Positions 1 through 6,300 of a DNA stretch of 13,273 nt are shown one piece after another. The DNA comes from Pseudomonadota bacterium (GTDB taxonomy: Bacteria; Pseudomonadota; Gammaproteobacteria; Steroidobacterales; Steroidobacteraceae): contig JAKBBE010000071.1 of NCBI GenBank assembly GCA_021826035.1, positions 1 through 13,273 on the forward strand, given 5' to 3'. Positions within the stretch are counted from its first letter, which is position 1. Each line of letters starts with the position of its first letter. The translations under genes were made by a program, and so were the position numbers. Under the pieces are notes generated by a model. The model had not been told where the DNA came from, did no database searches, and saw only the letters and a list, made by a program, of their open reading frames with translations.

Positions 1-141
1 GGTCGATATCCACTCGACGGCTGGGTGATCCGGATTCTCCGCGATCGCCTGCTCGCTGGCCAGATGCAGCGCGTTGTGCGGGTTTCGATCGCCGACGATG
101 CCGATGGTGAGCCCTCTCTCGGCGCAGGCGTTGTGCTGCAT
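1..141 (-). CDS. CTP-synthase C-terminal-region-related (GATase-like) protein, 5' fragment
   Basis: The first 47 codons of a gene run leftwards off the window edge. The peptide contains LTIGIVGDRNPHNALHLAS and ends with VEWIST. This matches the opening beta-strand and loop (IGIVGDxNP...H.A...A) and the following VEWxxT strand of proteins annotated as CTP synthase C-terminal-region-related, a glutamine-amidotransferase fold lacking the synthetase half. The catalytic Cys/His region would lie beyond the edge and cannot be checked. I chose the ATG at 139-141 because GGAG (148-151) sits 6 nt upstream. In-frame ATGs at 184-186 and 196-198 would add 15 or 19 residues with no family resemblance. The gene is divergent from the LysR regulator, the classical arrangement for a LysR target. 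The assignment rests on a short stretch. Confidence 0.55.
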   Translation of the reverse strand, partial: MQHNACAERGLTIGIVGDRNPHNALHLASEQAIAENPDHPAVEWIST

Positions 142-208
142 GGAACGCTCCAAGGTCCGATCCGGTTTTCGGAAACCAGTCTGCATCGAATAATCCATCA
201 GGTCCAGC

Positions 209-214
209 TACAAT
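209..214 (+). promoter_or_regulatory. candidate -10 box (TACAAT) for the LysR gene
   Basis: TACAAT differs from the sigma-70 -10 consensus at one position. It ends 6 nt before the ATG at 221, so transcription would start at or next to the start codon, giving a leaderless mRNA. No good -35 is present: TCGAAT at 186-191, with 17-bp spacing, matches 3 of 6. The box overlaps a small inverted repeat, CAAT-A-ATTG (211-219), that could be part of an autoregulatory site. This is a prediction by eye only. Confidence 0.35.
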
Positions 215-220
215 AATTGG

Positions 221-1192
221 ATGAAATCATTCAGGCGCGACTTAAGTATCGACGTGCGTCGCCTGAGGCTCCTCCGCGAGCTGCGGACGCACTCGACCAT
301 CGGCGCCACGGCACGCGCATTACACTTAACGCCCTCGGCCGTCTCACAACAGATCGCCGGGTTGAGTCGCGATCTCGGTTTCCCCATGCTGACGCCGCGC
401 GGCCGCGGCGTGCGGCTCACACCACAGGCAGAACTGCTGCTCGAGCACGCCGCACTCATCGACGCACAGCTGGAGAGGGCCCGTGCGGACCTTTCCGCGA
501 TGGAACAGGGACTCGTCGGCCGGGTAGCCATCGGTGCGTTCGCCACGGCGATCTCGGGCCTTGTAGCCCCCGCAGTGCTGCACCTTCGGCGCCAGTGTCC
601 GAGACTTCGTCCTTGGATCGAGGAGATCGATGCACCGGAGTGCTTCACGCGCTTGGACCGCGGCGATCTCGATCTAGTGATCACCGTCGACTTCGAGTCC
701 GGCCCACACCGAGACGATGTACGCTATCACCGCTGCGAGTTGCTTGACGATCCATTGCTGGTGGCGCTTTGCCAGCATCATGCGCTAGCTTCCCGCGAGA
801 GCATCGATCTGCGCGACCTGGCGCGTGAGCGCTGGATCATCGGTGCTGCGCGCGGACCGTGTCGTGAAGCAGGTCTCGCGGCTTGCGCCGCAGCGGGCTT
901 CAATCCCGACGTGGCGCACCGCGTCAACGACTGGGCAGCGCTCATTCGGTTGACCGCAGCCGACTGCGGGGTGGCATTGATTCCACGGCTGGCGCTCAAC
1001 ACCAGCAGCCTCCGCGGTGTCGTGGTACGACCGGTCCACGGGCTCGCGCATCCCAGTCGACACATCTACGCCGCAGTTCGCGCCGGTGCTGAGAACTCGC
1101 CAACATTGACGCCTTTGCTGTCCGCACTGCAGGCGAACGCTGCAGCGCTCTTACGCGCGCCGCATCGATCCGCACGCTCACAGAGATCCTGA
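221..1192 (+). CDS. LysR-family transcriptional regulator
   Basis: A 323-residue protein of normal length for a LysR-type regulator. An N-terminal winged helix-turn-helix occupies about residues 11-70, with the recognition segment TPSAVSQQIAGLSRDLG and the wing RGVRLTPQAELLL. A linker helix (about 70-95) leads to the effector-binding domain (about 97-305), which begins GRVAIGAFATAISGLVAP and includes the typical GDLDLVITV strand. Such proteins act as tetramers in the cytoplasm and usually control a divergent gene plus themselves. Here the divergent gene is the GATase-like one at 1-141. There is no Shine-Dalgarno sequence before the ATG, but a -10-like TACAAT ends 6 nt upstream, so translation may be leaderless. 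An in-frame GTG a few codons in (VRRLRLLREL) is an alternative start. The effector cannot be deduced. It converges with the PEP-CTERM gene. Confidence 0.9.
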   Translation: MKSFRRDLSIDVRRLRLLRELRTHSTIGATARALHLTPSAVSQQIAGLSRDLGFPMLTPRGRGVRLTPQAELLLEHAALIDAQLERARADLSAMEQGLVGRVAIGAFATAISGLVAPAVLHLRRQCPRLRPWIEEIDAPECFTRLDRGDLDLVITVDFESGPHRDDVRYHRCELLDDPLLVALCQHHALASRESIDLRDLARERWIIGAARGPCREAGLAACAAAGFNPDVAHRVNDWAALIRLTAADCGVALIPRLALNTSSLRGVVVRPVHGLAHPSRHIYAAVRAGAENSPTLTPLLSALQANAAALLRAPHRSARSQRS

Positions 1193-1428
1193 TTGACGAT
1201 ACACGCTTCATCCGGGCGGATACGTGCGGGTCGTCCCTGATGCCCCACTCGCGAGGCGCGAGCGACCTTCTCCCGACCCCGCCGCTTTACGATCTGATGA
1301 AACACATCGGGGCGGAGGGCCGAAGTAATCGATTAGGCGGAGTTCGCGGGACACGCGCGACCTACTCCTGCGCCCACCCAGCGAATCCTCCGCGCCATCC
1401 GCCGTCAACCGGACAACACTGATACAGA
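1193..1428. other. intergenic region between convergent genes, no gene seen
   Basis: This stretch separates the LysR stop from the shared hairpin. Short open frames on both strands have no recognisable protein features or ribosome sites. The only structure noted is the perfect 10-bp palindrome TAATCGATTA at 1326-1335, of unknown significance. Confidence 0.5.
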
Positions 1429-1456
1429 AAAGGCGCACGCGGGTGCATGCGCCTTT
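1429..1456. terminator. bidirectional hairpin between LysR and PEP-CTERM genes
   Basis: A perfect 9-bp stem, AAAGGCGCA (1429-1437) with TGCGCCTTT (1448-1456), encloses a 10-nt loop. It lies 5 nt beyond the stop of the minus-strand PEP-CTERM gene. Read on the minus strand the stem ends in CCTTTTCTG, a short U-rich tail. The plus-strand reading ends CCTTTCCC. It is therefore a good intrinsic terminator for the PEP-CTERM gene and possibly the end of LysR transcription as well. Confidence 0.75.
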
Positions 1457-1461
1457 CCCTG

Positions 1462-2319
1462 TCAAATCGAGCGGACGGACGCTGGATTCTGGCGATTTGC
1501 CTCGCGACGGCGGCGTAGCGCGAATCCGATCGCACCCATTCCCGCGAGTCCCGCGGCGAGCAGACCAAAGCTCGATGGCTCCGGTACGCTCGTGCAGACC
1601 TGACCAGACTCGCACGCCGGCGGCAGACCCGCCTGAGCATAGGCCAGAATGTCGACGCCATTCCCGCCTGAGCCCGTGATATCACCGTTTGTCGAGAGGT
1701 CCGAAAACGTCCCCAAACCGCCACTGTCGGTATACCAGAACGATAGCGTGTACGAGTTTCCGATAGTGGTGTTGACGGCTTGATCAATGGCGTCGTACGC
1801 CTGCACCGAGCCGTCGACCCAGCAGCTGCCCGACGCAAACTGAGAGCAACCTTCGATTTGCCCTTGCGCACCAGCCCCGTACACGTTCGCGTAATTCCAG
1901 CCGTTCGGTACGCTTGAATTTCCGTACGGATCCGTGACGCTTACCGGGTCCGTGTAAGTCCCACCGGAGAAGTTTCCGTTCGTGAGCAGATTCCCACTGC
2001 TGGTCGTATTGTCGACCAGCGCGGCGTTCCCGAAATAAATGAACGCCGGGTCCTCGCGGAACGCGAAGGTGATTTGCGTGTTGCTGAGACCTGCCGTAAA
2101 GGTGACTGATTCCTGGACAGGTGTGCCGTGATTGACCGTCTGCGCGGGTGTTCCTGTTTCACCACCCCCCAAATCGAGGATGGCGCCGGCGGGCGGGGAA
2201 TTATTGATGGCCGTGGCAAAGGCTGGTGCTGCAACGCACAGCAGCGCCACAGACAGCGATGCCATGGAGAGCTGGCGGACGACCCTGGAAGCCGCTCGCG
2301 AGCTATGACCGCTTCTCAT
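1462..2319 (-). CDS. PEP-CTERM sorting-domain secreted protein
   Basis: A 285-residue exported protein. An N-terminal signal peptide has a basic start, a hydrophobic core at about residues 18-32, and AFA-T cleavage near residue 35. The C-terminus carries the PEP-CTERM signal: VPEPSS (245-250), a hydrophobic helix (about 251-268) and RRRR (269-272). This is recognised by an exosortase and removed during export to the cell surface or exopolysaccharide matrix. The Asn/Gly/Ser/Thr-rich middle contains NGNFSGGTYT and NSYTLSFWYTD, resembling beta-sandwich domains common in such proteins. Four Cys lie in the mature part: two around 159-166 and two near 237-243. The start is set by AGAGGA (2327-2332), 7 nt upstream of the ATG. 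A 13-residue tail follows the Arg cluster, longer than usual. A sigma-54 promoter lies about 100 nt upstream. No exosortase or exopolysaccharide gene is in the window. Confidence 0.9.
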   Translation of the reverse strand: MRSGHSSRAASRVVRQLSMASLSVALLCVAAPAFATAINNSPPAGAILDLGGGETGTPAQTVNHGTPVQESVTFTAGLSNTQITFAFREDPAFIYFGNAALVDNTTSSGNLLTNGNFSGGTYTDPVSVTDPYGNSSVPNGWNYANVYGAGAQGQIEGCSQFASGSCWVDGSVQAYDAIDQAVNTTIGNSYTLSFWYTDSGGLGTFSDLSTNGDITGSGGNGVDILAYAQAGLPPACESGQVCTSVPEPSSFGLLAAGLAGMGAIGFALRRRREANRQNPASVRSI

Positions 2320-2422
2320 GATTCTGTCCTCTGATTTACAAATTCATCCCGCGACTTGCCCCGTACGTCACCATCCCCTTAGAACGGTGAGCAGTACTTT
2401 TCAAGTGCTTCGACGTGACTAA

Positions 2423-2438
2423 AGCAATTCCCATGCCA
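2423..2438 (-). promoter_or_regulatory. sigma-54 (RpoN) -24/-12 promoter for the PEP-CTERM gene
   Basis: Read on the minus strand the site is TGGCATGGGAATTGCT. This matches the RpoN consensus TGGCACG-N4-TTGCW with one substitution (C to T). The invariant GG (2437-2436) and GC (2425-2424) are exactly 10 nt apart, a C precedes the TGG, and T-T-A follows the TTGCT. Transcription should start near 2412, giving a leader of about 93 nt to the ATG at 2319. From established knowledge, PEP-CTERM genes in several exopolysaccharide-forming proteobacteria depend on RpoN and the PrsK/PrsR two-component system, so an enhancer-binding-protein site would be expected upstream (above 2450). Confidence 0.8.
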
Positions 2439-2711
2439 GTTGTCGGTAATGTTGGAAACTCATGAAGTTACAGATAGTCAACGACGCGCATTCCAAGTGG
2501 TTGTAAAGTTCTCTGACATCGCTCCACATAACTGTGCTTTCGGCACGGCTGTAATCCCTGCGCTGATATGAGATTTGTCACAGGAACGTTCGTTTTGCCT
2601 AACGTGTTACAAAACTGACAATTGCCAAGGAAAGCAGCCGTCGGCTGTGCTGCGAGTGACCAACTCGTCAGGAGTTGGTAATGCGATCTTGCCCAGCGCA
2701 TTGCTGATGAG
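2439..2711. other. AT-richer intergenic stretch upstream of the sigma-54 promoter
   Basis: I see no convincing gene here; short open frames on both strands lack family motifs and ribosome sites. It looks less GC-rich than the surrounding coding DNA. Two hairpins stand out: ACCAACTC (2659-2666)/GAGTTGGT (2672-2679) with a 5-nt loop, and CAGCC (2635-2639)/GGCTG (2643-2647). On the minus strand the second is followed by CTTTCC and could weakly terminate transcripts from the ABC operon and broken gene. The region is also where an enhancer site for the sigma-54 promoter would lie. Confidence 0.45.
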
Positions 2712-3011
2712 CTAGATGACGTAAGTCATCGGCTTGATCTCGTTCGCCTTGTTGTTGCAAAAAGGCATCCCGACCGTGTGCCGGTTGAACGAATACTACT
2801 TTCCCTTGACGATGGCTCCTGGGAAGCGGGTCTGGTCGGAAATCACCATCTGCAGCGTACCGTTCGGTTCCACCACGTCGATGCGTTGAATGTCGATCGT
2901 CCCAAATATGTGTCTCTGACGAGCCATCGAGAAGGCCCATATAGCTATAACGACAAATGCGTGCGCGGAGACTGCACCATAGATTCTCCACGTGCGAAGC
3001 GCTCTTTCCAT
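2712..3011 (-). pseudogene. broken membrane-anchored protein with 'VEPNGTLQMVIS' domain
   Basis: The intact part runs from ATG 3011 to an in-frame TAG at 2796-2798. It encodes an N-terminal transmembrane helix (about IYGAVSAHAFVVIAIWAFSM) followed by FGTIDIQRIDVVEPNGTLQM and VISDQTRFPGAIVKGK. I know this pattern from uncharacterised secreted or anchored proteins of about 170-200 residues, in which GKE, then RxTxGMLFFND or FNNEG, follows. Here the residue after GK is the TAG, and the same frame continues recognisably as YSFNRHTVGMPFCNNKANEI before losing similarity and meeting a second TAG at 2712-2714. This indicates a nonsense codon (a Glu codon to TAG is the simplest change) plus loss of the C-terminal half. 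The function of the family is unknown to me. The ATG at 3011 is preceded by AGAGCGGTGG. A GTG at 3047 would add 12 residues. Confidence 0.65.
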
Positions 3012-3113
3012 CTTCCACCGCTCTTTTCGGCTCGCCAATTTACGCACCGCGCGCCCGATATCCGCCCGATTGCCGAATTCCGTGACGCCTCAACAATGCA
3101 GCGGTCGGTGTTC

Positions 3114-4538
3114 TCAGGGAATGGTGGATTCTGTCTCGAAAGTCCAGTCGATCTGTGCGAGGCGCCGCGCCAAGACAGGCTCTGCGGCCAGTGCGGTAGC
3201 CGCGATTACCACAGAGACCGGCAGCAGCCAGAACTTAAGCCCGTGCGCCCCGAATCCCGTTGCAAGCAGCATGGCGGCAGACAATGCGGCGAGAGAATTC
3301 AATGCGAAATTCATTCCGCGGCCTCCGAGCTCTTTCCAGACCAGCGGAACCGCCACCAGGTAGCTGAGCCCGAAGATCAATGCCCCGATGGAGGCGCTGA
3401 CGGCCAGGGTGGCCCCGTGAGAGTTCTTCATGAACCCGGTAAGAACAAGGAACGCTATGAAAGCAGTGCTTCCCGCAAGTTGTAGCGCGTTACGTCGATG
3501 GGCGCGAAACAGCGCCCGGGAGAATCCGACGCGTGTTCCGTGACGCCCCGCCAGATATAGGAACGGCCAGTCGCTGCGAATCATCAGCCACTTGCCGGTG
3601 GCGATGACGGCAACGAGCGGCAATTGCGTCAGAGCCATCACAACGCTTTGATGCACCGCGCGCGCGAGCGGTTCGTGAAATGTCCTGATCAGGATTCCGA
3701 ATCCGAGCAAAAACGCCATGACCGCTGTGAAGTACAGTATCCATCCCACCGGCCCGAACGGCGTGATCAGCGTACGGGGGAGCACATCTTCCTGCCAGCG
3801 CCTCGGTTGCCAGCGCATGCATTGCCAGACGGCGCGCAACGTTCCGGCTCGGGGGAGACGTGACGCCTGCCCTGCCCTCTGGTCACTCTGATGTTCCGAG
3901 GAGTCGATGTGCAGCAGCGCTCGCGCCGGAAAATAGCGAAGTTTGGCCGCCACGACTCCCGCCGTGGCGAGCAGAAGCGGTAGCGTGACCCACAACGGAG
4001 CGAACAGCAACCGCGCCATGCTGCTGGGGACCAGAAAGAACATCGACAGCGGCAGCAGCAGGAGCGCGAGTGTCACGCGCCTACGGCGCGAATGTCCGGT
4101 GGCTTGTGGAAATGCCATCCCCCCGATCATGGGGAGCGTAGCGAGCGACAGACTACCGAGGAGTGGCGCTCCCAGCACGATCAGCGGCATCGCGAGTGCG
4201 ATTCCGGCGAGTAGCAATGCGATCAAGACCGCGCCGTATTCCGCCTCCAGGAACCCGGGTAGTGCCATTGAAATCTCAGTCATGACTTGCCGCCAGTAGT
4301 GCCGGGCGATGCACGAAGGCCCGAACAGCGCGAGCATCCACCACATCATCACGAACCCGGAGACGCCGTGATCGAATACCGCAGCCAGCCCGTGAGCGTG
4401 CACGAATTCGCGTTCGTGCGGGATCCGCAGACCGACCAGCAGGATGAATAGCGCACAGGAGATGGCATGCGGATTTTCGCGAGCCACTACCGCTCGGAAG
4501 TAATTGCCCAGCGCCGCGCGCGCCAGCCGCAGATTCAC
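3114..4538 (-). CDS. ABC transporter permease, multi-spanning membrane protein
   Basis: A 474-residue very hydrophobic protein with about ten or more potential membrane helices. A basic cytoplasmic loop near the middle (around residues 215-255, HQSDQRAGQASRLPR to RWQEDVLPR) separates two hydrophobic halves. It begins with GTG, whose bases overlap the TGA of the ATPase gene (4535-4538), so translation is probably coupled and the two proteins form one transporter in the inner membrane. No periplasmic binding protein or transpeptidase-like domain is present. This favours an exporter of the ABC-2 type or an unclassified two-gene exporter over an importer. The substrate is not evident. I do not recognise a named family. 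The permease role is inferred from topology and gene order. No sigma or GntR regulator accompanies it. Confidence 0.75.
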   Translation of the reverse strand: MNLRLARAALGNYFRAVVARENPHAISCALFILLVGLRIPHEREFVHAHGLAAVFDHGVSGFVMMWWMLALFGPSCIARHYWRQVMTEISMALPGFLEAEYGAVLIALLLAGIALAMPLIVLGAPLLGSLSLATLPMIGGMAFPQATGHSRRRRVTLALLLLPLSMFFLVPSSMARLLFAPLWVTLPLLLATAGVVAAKLRYFPARALLHIDSSEHQSDQRAGQASRLPRAGTLRAVWQCMRWQPRRWQEDVLPRTLITPFGPVGWILYFTAVMAFLLGFGILIRTFHEPLARAVHQSVVMALTQLPLVAVIATGKWLMIRSDWPFLYLAGRHGTRVGFSRALFRAHRRNALQLAGSTAFIAFLVLTGFMKNSHGATLAVSASIGALIFGLSYLVAVPLVWKELGGRGMNFALNSLAALSAAMLLATGFGAHGLKFWLLPVSVVIAATALAAEPVLARRLAQIDWTFETESTIP

Positions 4539-5392
4539 CGGGTCATCTCCAGGAACGCGGCCTCCAGATCCGGCTGCCGCACGACGACGGGCGCCCCTGC
4601 ATGTTGAGCCGCGTGTGCAGCGGCCCTGTCATTCCAGCCATCGACCAGCAGTTCGCCGCGTGCCCGGTCATTGGCCAGAATGGTGAGCCCCTCCGGCAGA
4701 GCTTCGCGCGCAGCCTGGACCCAGCGCATGGTGGTCCGAAACCGTTCCATGGGAGTGTCATGCACGATCACGCCCCGCCGCATGAAAATCGCTCGGGTGG
4801 CGATTTTTTCCAGATCGGAGAGGATGTGGGAAGAAATCAGTGCGCTGCGGCCGTTCTCCCTGCAAAAACGGTCGATCAGTGTGATGAATTCGAGTCGGGC
4901 CTGCGGATCGAGGCTCGCGACCGGCTCATCGAGCACCAGAAAGTCCGGCTCATGCCGCATGGCGAGCAGGATGGCCAGACGCTGCTTCTGCCCGCCGGAG
5001 AGCGCTCGGACCCGCTGCGTCATATCGAGCGCAGCCCACTCGAGCAGCCACGGCGGGACCGGACCCGGCGCGCGGGCATAGAACCGGCCAAGATATTCGA
5101 TCAGCTCCCCGACCTTGAACCATGTGAAGCCGTTCAGCGCCTGCGGAACGAATCCAATCCGGCCGAGCGTCGATGGACGCAGCTCCTCGGTCTGCTCCCC
5201 GAAGAGCCGCACGGTGCCGGCGCTCGGCAGCAGGAATCCGAGCAGACAGCCGATCAGCGTCGTCTTGCCGGCACCATTGGGTCCCAGGAGTCCGACAACC
5301 TCCCCCGCGCCAATGGTCAACGACACTCCCGCCAGCGCTTCATGAACTCCGTAGTTCTTACGCAGTCCCTCTACATCCACAAATGTCGCCAC
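4535..5392 (-). CDS. ABC transporter ATP-binding protein
   Basis: A 285-residue ABC ATPase of the CcmA/NodI exporter class, with all motifs in order: Walker A GPNGAGKTT (37-45), Q-loop Gln84 in GFVPQ, signature LSGGQKQR (131-138), Walker B FLVLDEP (151-157), D-loop SLD (160-162) and H-loop His189 in SSHIL. It should hydrolyse ATP to drive the permease encoded immediately downstream (4-nt GTGA overlap). The open frame runs upstream to 5626, but that extension is low-complexity and non-conserved. I chose GTG 5392 because GGGAG (5399-5403) lies 6 nt before it and the protein then starts directly with the family's first strand (FVDVEGLRKNYG). ATG 5434 is a weaker alternative. A non-canonical C-terminal domain (about 215-285) follows the catalytic core. 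The gene is divergent from the TMEM175 gene. Confidence 0.9.
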   Translation of the reverse strand: MATFVDVEGLRKNYGVHEALAGVSLTIGAGEVVGLLGPNGAGKTTLIGCLLGFLLPSAGTVRLFGEQTEELRPSTLGRIGFVPQALNGFTWFKVGELIEYLGRFYARAPGPVPPWLLEWAALDMTQRVRALSGGQKQRLAILLAMRHEPDFLVLDEPVASLDPQARLEFITLIDRFCRENGRSALISSHILSDLEKIATRAIFMRRGVIVHDTPMERFRTTMRWVQAAREALPEGLTILANDRARGELLVDGWNDRAAAHAAQHAGAPVVVRQPDLEAAFLEMTR

Positions 5393-5631
5393 TCGCCTCT
5401 CCCGTATCCTATTCTTTGCGTTGTGCGCCGCCATCGGCTCTGGGATGCTCGATACGATAAAACATCCCCCTGTTGTCCTGCGAGATTTTTCGATCGGCCG
5501 CGACACGCCTGGTCCGCGGGCAAACCCTCTCTCCTCGGGACGACGAGGCTTACTCGGGCTGATAGACGGCAGCGAAGGTTCCGGAGGAAAATCGCCGTTG
5601 GCGCCTCGTATCACCTCAGCGCGCAAAGACC

Positions 5632-5637
5632 TACAAT
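5632..5637 (+). promoter_or_regulatory. candidate -10 box for the TMEM175 gene
   Basis: TACAAT, one mismatch from the consensus and identical to the box before the LysR gene, would place a transcript start near 5644 and give a leader of about 28 nt. No convincing -35 is present at 16-18 bp spacing. It lies in the 279-nt gap shared with the divergent ABC operon, in which nothing else is clear. Confidence 0.35.
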
Positions 5638-5671
5638 AGGCGTCACCGACACCAGACCACGCGAGGCCGAT

Positions 5672-6247
5672 GTGGGTACCGAGAGAATGGAAGCCTTCAG
5701 CGACGGTGTGATTGCCATTCTGATCACCATCATGGTGCTCGATCTGAAAATTCCGCGGGACGCGGATTTACGAGCGCTGATTCCTGTGGCGCCCGTGCTG
5801 CTGACCTATGTGCTGAGCTTCATCTACCTCGGCATCTACTGGAACAACCACCACCATCTGCTGCGCGCGACGCATCGCGTGAGCGGGGGCATTCTCTGGG
5901 CGAATCTGCATCTGCTGTTCTGGCTCTCGCTCATTCCGTTCACCACCGGTTGGATGGGTGAGAACCGTTTTGCATCCGTTCCCACGGCGGCATACGGCCT
6001 GGTCCTCCTGATGGCGGCCGTCGCATGGTGGATCCTGCAGCAGCGGATCATTGCGACCCAGGGCGATGAGTCGATTCTGCGGCGGGCGATCGGTGGCGAC
6101 TGGAAGGGCAGAGTCTCTCCCCTGCTCTATCTGCTCGCCATCGTACTGGCCGCCGAGGCGCGATGGGTCTCCCTCGGGCTGTACGCGCTGGTGGCGCTGC
6201 TGTGGCTCATTCCGGACCGGCGGATCGAGCGGGTGTTGCAGGCGTGA
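5672..6247 (+). CDS. TMEM175-family (DUF1211) potassium-channel-like membrane protein
   Basis: A 191-residue integral membrane protein. The N-terminus, VGTERMEAFSDGVIAILIT, carries the hallmark R/K-x-x-x-FSDGVxAI motif of TM1 in the TMEM175/DUF1211 family. It is followed by roughly five more helices: a LTYVLSFIYLGIYW segment then NNHHHLL, LHLLFWLSLIPF, and two or three C-terminal helices. Characterised bacterial members are tetrameric potassium-permeable channels of the inner membrane. Length and layout are typical of prokaryotic one-repeat proteins. The frame is open far upstream, but GTG 5672 is preferred: GAGG (5663-5666) lies 5 nt before it and family members commonly begin MGTxRLEAFSDG. 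ATG 5687 would cut into the conserved TM1 motif's leading Arg. It converges on the SRAP gene. Confidence 0.9.
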   Translation: MGTERMEAFSDGVIAILITIMVLDLKIPRDADLRALIPVAPVLLTYVLSFIYLGIYWNNHHHLLRATHRVSGGILWANLHLLFWLSLIPFTTGWMGENRFASVPTAAYGLVLLMAAVAWWILQQRIIATQGDESILRRAIGGDWKGRVSPLLYLLAIVLAAEARWVSLGLYALVALLWLIPDRRIERVLQA

Positions 6248-6278
6248 GCGGTCCGGATCGACCGGCAGCCGCCGCTCT

Positions 6279-6300
6279 GCGCGCGATCAGAGTCGCGCGC
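6279..6300. terminator. GC-rich hairpin between TMEM175 and SRAP genes
   Basis: A perfect 8-bp stem, GCGCGCGA (6279-6286) with TCGCGCGC (6293-6300), has a 6-nt loop TCAGAG that contains the complement of the SRAP stop codon. No T-run follows on either side, so it is not a classical intrinsic terminator. It could still block readthrough between the convergent genes. A weaker 5-bp stem, CGGTC (6249-6253)/GACCG (6260-6264), lies just after the TMEM175 stop. Confidence 0.4.

Noticed and set aside
1326..1335. Perfect palindrome TAATCGATTA as a possible operator
   Set aside because: It lies between two converging gene ends, far from any start codon, and a single 10-bp palindrome is weak evidence.
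2463..2507. Tiny plus-strand ORF of 14 codons (MKLQIVNDAHSKWL)
   Set aside because: It has only a weak GGAA upstream, no promoter and no gene after it for which it could be a leader peptide.
2468..2701. 77-residue minus-strand frame upstream of the PEP-CTERM promoter
   Set aside because: No recognisable features and no ribosome site. It overlaps the hairpins and the tail of the broken gene's locus.
5393..5626. In-frame N-terminal extension of the ABC ATPase up to 5626
   Set aside because: The extra 78 residues are Pro/Arg-rich and unlike the family. GTG 5392 has a strong ribosome site at correct spacing and places the first conserved strand at the N-terminus.
4601..5671. Plus-strand open frame leading into the TMEM175 gene, suggesting a 548-residue fusion
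   Set aside because: It runs antisense through the ABC ATPase gene, whose motifs are intact. The upstream part has no recognisable domain and is a high-GC shadow frame.
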